Origin: Magicicada septendecula
Taxonomy: Eukaryota > Arthropoda > Insecta > Hemiptera > Cicadidae
Direction of reading: 5' to 3'
Length of the DNA: 64,000 nucleotides
Assembly: GCA_034769895.1 (NCBI GenBank)
Contig: CM068370.1
Location: 49,299,454 to 49,363,453 of the forward strand
Part shown: in pieces, positions 57,492 through 64,000 of the stretch
Numbering within the stretch: the first letter of the stretch is position 1
How the letters are laid out: every line of letters begins with the position of its first letter
Translations under genes and position numbers: made by a program
Notes under the pieces: model-generated
Seen by the model: the letters and a program-made list of their open reading frames with translations, nothing else
Told to the model about the DNA's origin: nothing
The model's database searches: none

Positions 57492-59383
57492 CAGTGTAAA
57501 AAGGTATCGCTCATCGACCCATCGGTCGCGACAAAACAGTCAAAACGTGAGTTCCTCGCATCCGCAAGGATGACTACTATAACGCTTATAGTGAAATTCG
57601 ACTTTTCTCTTTTGAAATATTTTTGACTTTTAAATAAAGTCCTAATAATGATGATATGGTGATGTTCAACTTTTTTGCTTGCAAAAAGAATTGTGTGTAC
57701 TGTTAAAACAAAAACACCTAAAATAGTACTGTCATAGTATTATATCTGATATTACATGACCACCATGACCACACCACCACCACCACCTCATCAACATCAT
57801 CATTTTCGGTATTATTTTAACAAGTATAGCAATCACCGTAGTATAAGTATGCAAATATTTACATTAATTAAACATTTATATCGAGGAGATTTTATGATTT
57901 TTCAACATGTTTCAAAAACGACATTTATTATGCATTTCTATTTTTTTTAACAGTTATGCAATAAATAAAAAACTCTATTAATAATAAAAATTAATACTGA
58001 AAATTAGTTTTATGATTTATCATTGTACTTGAAAACCTTTAATTTCAGTTTTCCGTAATTGCATATGAGTCGACTTGAGCAGATTTACCTATAACCCCAC
58101 GATATCTTCTCATATTATTATTGCCTAGTTAATTTTAATTATTTGTAATTATTTTGAATTACAGGGTTTGTTTATCTAATTATTTTAATAAATAAACAAT
58201 GATAGCCGGCACTTTTTAACAGTACTAACATATGTATAAATATATAAATGAATTGTTATAAAAAACTAATATTATTCATTTATTATTAAAAATAATTAAA
58301 CAGTAGTTTATTTCAATTTTAAGAAGACGTTTTTAAGTTCCCTCGCCATTTGATTGAGGTTTTCTGGTCATTTTATAAGTCATTATTACAACGTTTTTAG
58401 ATCATCAAAATTCGGATCCTATTTTTAACTAAAATGGCAATTTCTGTATTGCACATAAGCATGAAAAGTTATAAATAATTTCACCGTAATCTAATATTTA
58501 TAAGTTGTGTGATTTAATAACTTACTTAACAATTGTGTATTATTTATAATAAAAATCGGAATGGAGAACCATACATGACTTCCATGTCCTAAAATTTATA
58601 TTTAAAATCATTTAAATATTAATTAAATAAGTGGATGCTTGAGTTCTGAAGAAATTACGTATCAGCTAAAATGGTACCACCATGTCAGGTGGATTAAGAC
58701 TATCCTCAACCTTCGTGAGGAAGGACTGTACTTTTGGATAAAATGCCTGCTAAAGGTAGCTGCGATCTGATTCCTGTAATGAAATTGGACTCTCGCTGCG
58801 AGGGGCCGAGGGATGTCTATAGTGTTATCGAAGTCTTTCCTGTCAGTACTATACTAGTCATTTTTCTTTTTTAAAGTCGAGTCTTGATTTCTTTCTTTCC
58901 ATTTGTCTTCTGATTTTCTGAACGACTATTCTGTTCACCCGTATAATTATAAATTTCTCAGCAAAACATTTCTTCCTTAATACGTTTGTGTCTCCTGTTT
59001 AACACCCAGCATTCTGATCCATGTCATAACGCTATATACCACACAGGCTAGTAAATAACTAGCCATCAGGGAGGTCAAAATATTTTCAAGGAGGGGCAAA
59101 CAATTTTCCAAAGGAGACAAATATTTATATACTTTTCATACACACACACATGCACATATTAGTTCATAATTCTCATATCATAATAGAAATAAGTACACAG
59201 ATTGTATTAATTGCTTTAATACAACAACACTACCCAGCGATCCACAGGAAGCAAATCGATGTCCACCTTTTCGGCTTGCACACGTTGTGTTGGTGTTGGT
59301 TTCGGCACTTTCCATTGCACTTTCCATTTAAAAAGCGTGCAAACATAAGAAAATAAAAATGAGTGAGGCCAGAAATAACGCGA

Positions 59384-59387
<4 letters not shown>
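57492..59387. other. no gene seen
   Basis: Very AT-rich. A short GC-richer patch at 58640-58830 is unrecognised. Confidence 0.4.

Positions 59388-59438
<51 letters not shown>
59388..59438. repeat. (TG)25 microsatellite
   Basis: Pure TG run. Confidence 0.97.
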
Positions 59439-59440
<2 letters not shown>

Positions 59441-60010
59441 TGCCGGCCTTTTTATTGTGGTAATCACAATAATAAAACTTTGGAAAAGTAAACATTACAT
59501 AATTGAGATGTGCTTGCCTGCCAAGAACGATATATTTTCACTCATAAGTGATTAAAATTAAAATGAAAAATATAGAATTTTGTTAAAGTGAAATGAAATG
59601 TTTCCATAGAAACTACTTCTTTATTGTCAATAACGTAGTACACATATAAAGCTTATAAAAATTTACCTCCTCCATCATCAGCTACCATTTTAATTTATAA
59701 AAAAAATTACGCCCTCCCCCATCAACTACCCTTTTTATTTATAGATATTTCATCTACCTTTATACCCTTTATAAAATAAAATTAAATACAGTAGAAAATA
59801 TTTGATCTAAACTGGCTAGAATAGGCAAGGCCTATATTAGATTGGGAGCATATTATTTTATGTGGGAAAAATCTAGTCATTACCCGAAAAGTGTTATTCA
59901 TTCAAAATCTTTGTAGCTGGCGAGACTTCGGATCAAAAATCTACAAGGTTACTACTAACTTACAAATGAAAACAAAACTTCTTATCTTGTCGTTTCCAAA
60001 TATATCAGAC
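59439..60010. other. no gene seen
   Basis: Nothing recognised. Confidence 0.4.
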
Positions 60011-60767
60011 CAGTGGTTCCCAAAGTGGGGTCCGCAGACACTTTAAGAAAAATTAGAATATTTCGTAATTTTCTCCGATTTTTAGGGTCTAAAATCTAAA
60101 TTTTAGAATCTTAAAACAATTAGTAGCAGATTCCAGTATTTTTGTTTTGGGTTCAAACTAATTGTAATTGTAAAAGTACTTTCAAACTAATCAAACTAAT
60201 GGGTTTAATCATGTCTATAAAGCTATGTGTAGCAGATCTGTTTGTCAGCCGAACTGCCCAGACCTTTCTCTTACATTACAAAAAGAAGATTCATTGGCAG
60301 AACTTTCAACAAGGCATTCGTTAATTTACAGTTCATTAAAATTACAGTTTTTGCAATTACAGCTAGCTGACTTCTGGTTATATGTAATGACTGACCTGCT
60401 TTGAAGCGTTTAACTGTGTTTCCCTCCACTTATTTGTGTGAAACCGCAGTCTCCCTGCTCACGTACTTGAAGTCAGAGTTAAGAAATAAACTTAATGTCG
60501 AGAGTGACTTAGTATTGAAATTATAAGACATTAAACCCAATATTGCAGAGCTAATTGTTTAAAAGCAGATTAATTGTTCACACTAAATCTGTTTGATATT
60601 ATTAATATTATAATTTTGCAAGTTAAGAGAATTTTGATTTTATTACAATTTTAAATAAAATATTTTGTATCATATTTACTGTTTGTTTTATTTCAGAACT
60701 CAGACGGGGTTCGTGAATTTTTAAATTTTTTTGGGGGTTCCGCGGCCGAAAATTTTGGGAACCACTG
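60011..60767. mobile_element. non-autonomous hAT element (family H2, copy 2)
   Basis: Starts CAGTGGTTCCCAAAGTGGGG and ends AATTTTGGGAACCACTG. The 8-bp flanks TATCAGAC (60003-60010 and 60768-60775) are identical. The interior matches the reverse complement of 47377-48122. 757 bp, no transposase. Confidence 0.92.
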
Positions 60768-61149
60768 TATCAGACTATCCTAGCGATAATTGTAGGCTTA
60801 TACGAACAGCAGGATTTGTAGTTGTTGTCAATGTGAACACATCCCTTTCTGTTAAACGTTTTCACAACTGTTGATTCACTTTCCCTCGCGACTGAAAAAT
60901 TTAATTTCCGCTGTCTGGTGTGATTTACATCGTCTCGCTGCAATGGTACGGTTCACTGACGCGCGCGCCCCCATGCAGAAAGCAGATGCACTGCCGTATT
61001 TTGTGCCCTTCTTTGGTCGTTTATCAAGACATCTTCTTACAAACTCAAATGGTTCCGTGATCTACCTCTTTTTGTGTTCTTGTAAATTTTCATTTTATAG
61101 ATACGTTTACTGGCCCCATCCGTCTGTCATCGTACTTACAAAGTCTCCA
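60768..61149. other. no gene seen
   Basis: Nothing recognised. Confidence 0.35.
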
Positions 61150-61675
61150 TACTTAATCCATCATCATCATCATCATTATCATCTTTAAAGATTAAACCAA
61201 GGATGGTTTGTTCCGGTCTCAAATAGGCAAAGATTAGAGCTCCAGCGCTTTCTCGGACGTCCCTAACCTCTCCGTCCCCTCGTGGTCTAGGGATGCGCCA
61301 GTCATCCATTCGGCAAAAATGTCCCCACCAATTCAGCCGATACTGGGCGATCATGTCGAGTGTACTCATAATATTCAGTTCCAGCCGTATATCTGTGATT
61401 ATTCTATGATCATGGAGAGTATACCCTGTTACGTGCCTGAGAAATCTCACTTCAGCCGCTTGGATGCGAGTGAGCTGGGTTTTCGTTAGACTCCAATTCT
61501 CAGATCCATAAAGAAGTGTGGGAACGGCCATCACATTGCAGAATTTTAGGCGTGTTCCTTTACTTGCTGACTTAAGGGTTCGCCTAATGGTCCCGCACAT
61601 AAAGTTGAAGTTAAGCAATTTATTCACAACGTCGCTGTTTGCATTATAAGACACCCTGTAGCCCAGGTATTAAAA
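61150..61675 (-). pseudogene. non-LTR retrotransposon 3' part (family F3, copy 3)
   Basis: The minus-strand frame gives NFMCGTIRRTLKSASKGTRL, CNVMAVPTLLYGSENWSLTK, TRIQAAEVRFLRHVTGYTLH and ELNIMSTLDMIAQYRLNWWG, then a decayed basic end and a GAT-rich tail (61160-61184). It lacks the KQLWNYKPRGRRGVG stretch present at 36771, a small internal deletion. Confidence 0.85.
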
Positions 61676-62029
61676 AAATTGCTAACTTGTCCCAGGTCAG
61701 TACCATCTATAACAATGTTTGCCCGCATACTTAATGCGATTTTATTTATTTATAAAATGTTACTGCTGCTTGTTCTATAGAGTTTATATTCAAGAAAGGA
61801 TACGACTTCTACGTCAGAATTTTAGGTTTGTTAAATCCAATTTTGTTCCATTTCTTGATTGCAAACCAGGTTAGTCTCACAGGCATTTCTTTTTGACTTT
61901 TTGTTATGCATTTTAGGAACATCCAAACGTTAGAATGATGTTTCTAACAAGAATTTAAGAATACAATTGAATAAACATGAGAAGAAAGTAAGAAATAAAA
62001 CAAAATCTGTTTCTTAGAATTTTGCGGCC
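61676..62029. other. no gene seen
   Basis: Nothing recognised. Confidence 0.35.
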
Positions 62030-62355
62030 GGCCATAATTATTTTAATTATTATCCGAACTGTAATGCCGTTGTCTGCTAAAATTTCCATGCTGATCGATG
62101 TTGGTATTATAATCAGATGTTTGATCCTCACCTTTGGAGGTTATCTTCGGCGAAGGTTTTTCGAAACGACTTACAAAATGTGCGTCAGTAAATCACAGTA
62201 CTGTGGCAAACGGATAAAGGCATCTTGTCGGTCGTTTCAAAAACCTTTCACTGAAGATGGCCTCCACAGGTGAGGCCGAAACGTGTGATTGCAATACCAA
62301 CATCAATCAGGTTGGAAATTTTAGCAGACCACAACCTTACAGGCAGGATGATAAT
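62030..62355. mobile_element. inverted-repeat element with hammerhead-like core (family C, copy 1)
   Basis: The left arm (about 62037-62156) and right arm (about 62246-62352) are inverted and share CTGCTAAAATTTCC and GATGTTGGTATT-type blocks. The middle shares a CACAGTACTGTGGCAAA-type block with copy 2 at 63010 in inverse orientation. There is no coding sequence. The arms resemble ends of Penelope-like elements because of the embedded hammerhead, but this is inference. Confidence 0.65.
62246..62288 (+). ncRNA. hammerhead-like motif (family C, copy 1)
   Basis: TTTCA, core CTGAAGA (62251-62257), extra T, helix II GGCCTC-N7-GAGGCC (62259-62277), GAA, ACGT as a tiny helix III, then G where C is required, then TGA. 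Helix II is perfect. The base at the cleavage position is wrong (G285), so it is probably inactive. A weaker mirror copy is on the minus strand at about 62112-62156. Confidence 0.5.
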
Positions 62356-62524
62356 TTAAATACTTAAATAAAACCATAATTTGAAATATTTAGTTTCAGC
62401 GACAAAATTGATTGAATCGAAGAAATAGAACGGACACATGGAAAGAAGACAAGAGACTATGTAACGACTAAAGCAAGGCGATAAAAAATGTAAAAAAAAA
62501 AATATGAAGGAGAAGATACAGTGT
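62356..62524. other. short gap between elements
   Basis: Nothing recognised. Confidence 0.3.
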
Positions 62525-62825
62525 AACACTCTAACGAAAGTCCAGACCAGTCGCATCCAAGCAGCTGAAATGAGATTTCTCAGGCACGTGGCAGGGTATA
62601 CTCTCCATGATCATAGAAGAAACGCAGATACACGGCAGGAACTGAATATTATGAGTGTACTCGACAGGATCGCCCGGTATCGGTTGAATTGGAACTATAA
62701 TCCGAGGGGACGGAGAGGCGTGAGACGACCGAGGAAGCGCTGGAATGACCAGCTCTAATCTTTGCCTGTTTGACACCGGAACAAACCATCTTTGGTTTAA
62801 TACTTGAAGATGATGATGAAAATAC
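62525..62825 (+). pseudogene. non-LTR retrotransposon 3' end (family F3, copy 4)
   Basis: The plus-strand frame gives SRIQAAEMRFLRHVAGYTLH, DHRRNADTRQELNIMSVLDR, IARYRLNW and NYNPRGRRGVRRPRKRWNDQ, then the F3 3' end and a short GAT tail (62809-62818). The RLNW-to-NYNPRG junction skips the W--H-CRMDDWRIPKQL segment, a different deletion from copy 3. Confidence 0.85.
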
Positions 62826-63009
62826 AGTACAACAGTATACAGTGTAACAGAGGCAGAGAAGTGCAACAGTCGAAATGTTTAATTGGTGAGGCGGAAATGA
62901 TGATCATGATAATACAGTAACCATATTTTCATTCCACAGTAGTAGTCTTGTAATTATTTTGGACCTTTCATATACGACTTTATTTTATAAAACATTAATT
63001 TCGATTATT
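62826..63009. other. no gene seen
   Basis: Nothing recognised. Confidence 0.35.
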
Positions 63010-63265
63010 TAAATTATTATCCGGGCTGTAAGGCTGTGGTCTTCCTAAATCTTCATGCTGGTAGATGTTACTCGCGTGATCAGATGTTTCAGCCTCAACA
63101 CTGGAGGCCTTTGCCTTTGCCACAGTTCTGTGGTTGACTGACGTACATCTTGTCAGCTTTTTAAAGTCTTTTCACTGAAGATGGCCTCCAGAGATGAGGC
63201 CCAAAACATCTGATCACGCGAGTAACATCTACCAGCATGAAGATTTGGGAAGACCACAGCCTTAC
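63010..63265. mobile_element. inverted-repeat element with hammerhead-like core (family C, copy 2)
   Basis: The left arm (63012-63110) and right arm (63183-63267) are nearly perfect inverse copies, for example GATGTTACTCGCGTGATCAG and its complement. The arms include ACCACAGCCTTACAGGCTGA near the outer end. The centre is shared with copy 1. No coding sequence. Confidence 0.75.
63171..63213 (+). ncRNA. hammerhead-like motif (family C, copy 2)
   Basis: TTCA, core CTGAAGA (63175-63181), extra T, helix II GGCCTC-N7-GAGGCC (63183-63201), then CAA instead of GAA, ACAT, the cleavage C (63210) and TGA, which pairs with TCA. Helix II is perfect and the cleavage C is right, but the changed G of GAA predicts loss of activity. 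Confidence 0.5.
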
Positions 63266-63267
63266 AG

Positions 63268-64000
63268 GCTGAATAATCTTCTTCTTCTTCTTCTTCTTCT
63301 TCTTCTTCTTCTTCTTCTTCTTCTCCTCTTCAAGGGTTAACCTGTTCCGGTACCCATCTCATTCTCGGACGACCTACGTCTCTTCTACGAATGGCTTTAT
63401 AGTTCAAAGCCGCCTTCTGCAATCCATCCTCTGTCATCATTTGCAGATGATCCCACCATTGTCTTCTGTAAATTAAAATAATTTCATTTACTTCGTTTAC
63501 TTTGAGTTCTGCTCTTATATATTCATTCCTTATTCTATCTTGCGATGTACAATTTGAAGTATTTTGAAGAAACTGCATTTCAGCACTCTGAATGTTACCC
63601 CATTCCTTTTCTTGTCATGACACACGCCTCATTCACATATATCAATGTGCGTAGTGGAATTGTCTTATAAAATTTAATCCTTGTGCTGTGTCTTGTTTTA
63701 TTTCTAAGATTTCTATGAATCGTACCATAAATATTCCTAAATTTATTTATCTTCTCTCTTATATCATTTTGCTATTCATAGCTTACTGCACAGCCGAGAT
63801 ATTTGAAACGGTTCACTTGTTCTAAACTGCTGTTGTTTACAACTATCTTAGTCCTCACTGGATATTTAAATTTAAAGGCCATTTTGGTCTTTCTTACTGA
63901 AATTGTCAGTGAGTACTCTCTTGTCTCTTCTTGTAGTTGACACATATGTCTTTGTAAATTATCCTCATTTCCTTGAATAAGAACTATGTCATCGCATATA
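63268..64000 (-). pseudogene. non-LTR retrotransposon RT to 3' end (family F5, copy 2), runs off the window
   Basis: Starting at the window edge, the minus strand gives DDIVLIQGNEDNLQRHMCQL (RT catalytic DD), EETREYSLTISVRKTKMAFK, VNRFKYLGCAVSYE, NIYGTIHRNLRNKTRHSTRI, LKVNEVNEIILIYRRQWWDH, then AIRRRDVGRPRMRWVPEQV and a (GAA)n tail (plus-strand TTC array, 63268-63322). The first residue of the YADD box is partly outside the window. Several stops and frameshifts are present. Confidence 0.85.

Overview
This window looks like repeat-dominated nuclear DNA of an arthropod, most likely an insect with a large genome. The evidence is AT-rich sequence with long non-coding stretches, many decayed non-LTR retrotransposon 3' ends, mariner and hAT elements, Penelope-like elements (PLEs), a Helitron gene fragment and abundant microsatellites. 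The style of the retroelement remnants (RIQAAEMRFLRHV-type C-termini with triplet-repeat tails) reminds me of cockroach or termite genomes, but the species is inference only. I found no convincing host gene, tRNA or rRNA. The only long open frame (41141-42541) is the N-terminal part of a Helitron-type protein.

Layout. 0-7 kb: scattered non-LTR fragments, a hAT-type MITE, a 15-unit 41-bp minisatellite (4296-4906) and a second MITE copy. 8.9-9.5 kb: a PLE GIY-YIG endonuclease fragment followed by a degenerate hammerhead-like motif. 11.9-14 kb: non-LTR fragment and two more MITE copies. 15.1-15.6 kb: a near-perfect 0.5-kb palindrome made of two inverted PLE ends, with direct repeats outside. 17.5-20.8 kb: non-LTR fragments and one LTR-like repeat. 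21.7-22.9 kb: the largest PLE copy. 23.3-27.0 kb: MITE, two retroelement tails, an LTR-like repeat with TATA box and initiator, and a mariner only 5 bp from its end. 27.3-32.9 kb: a dispersed repeat that seems to be split by a 4.9-kb ORF-poor insert carrying a 1.5-kb polypyrimidine array. 33.2-37.3 kb: non-LTR fragments, including endonuclease and reverse transcriptase parts. 38.6-40.3 kb: two LTR-like repeats. 41-43.9 kb: Helitron fragment and a long-TIR repeat. 44.6-51 kb: dispersed repeat, non-LTR copies and a hAT element. 51.3-53.3 kb: a rearranged PLE and a head-to-head mariner. 55.3-60.8 kb: MITE, long (GT)n, a possible Mutator-like transposase fragment and a second copy of the hAT element. 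61-64 kb: non-LTR fragments and two inverted-repeat elements with hammerhead-like cores.

Most interesting signal: hammerhead-ribozyme (HHR) architecture in the ends of three sequence families. In PLE family A one copy (15186-15230, minus strand) has every core element, and helix II pairing is kept by compensatory changes between copies. HHRs in PLE ends are established knowledge. These particular copies, their inverted arrangement and the shared 44-bp one-sided extension are read directly here. All work was by eye, so boundaries are approximate where stated.
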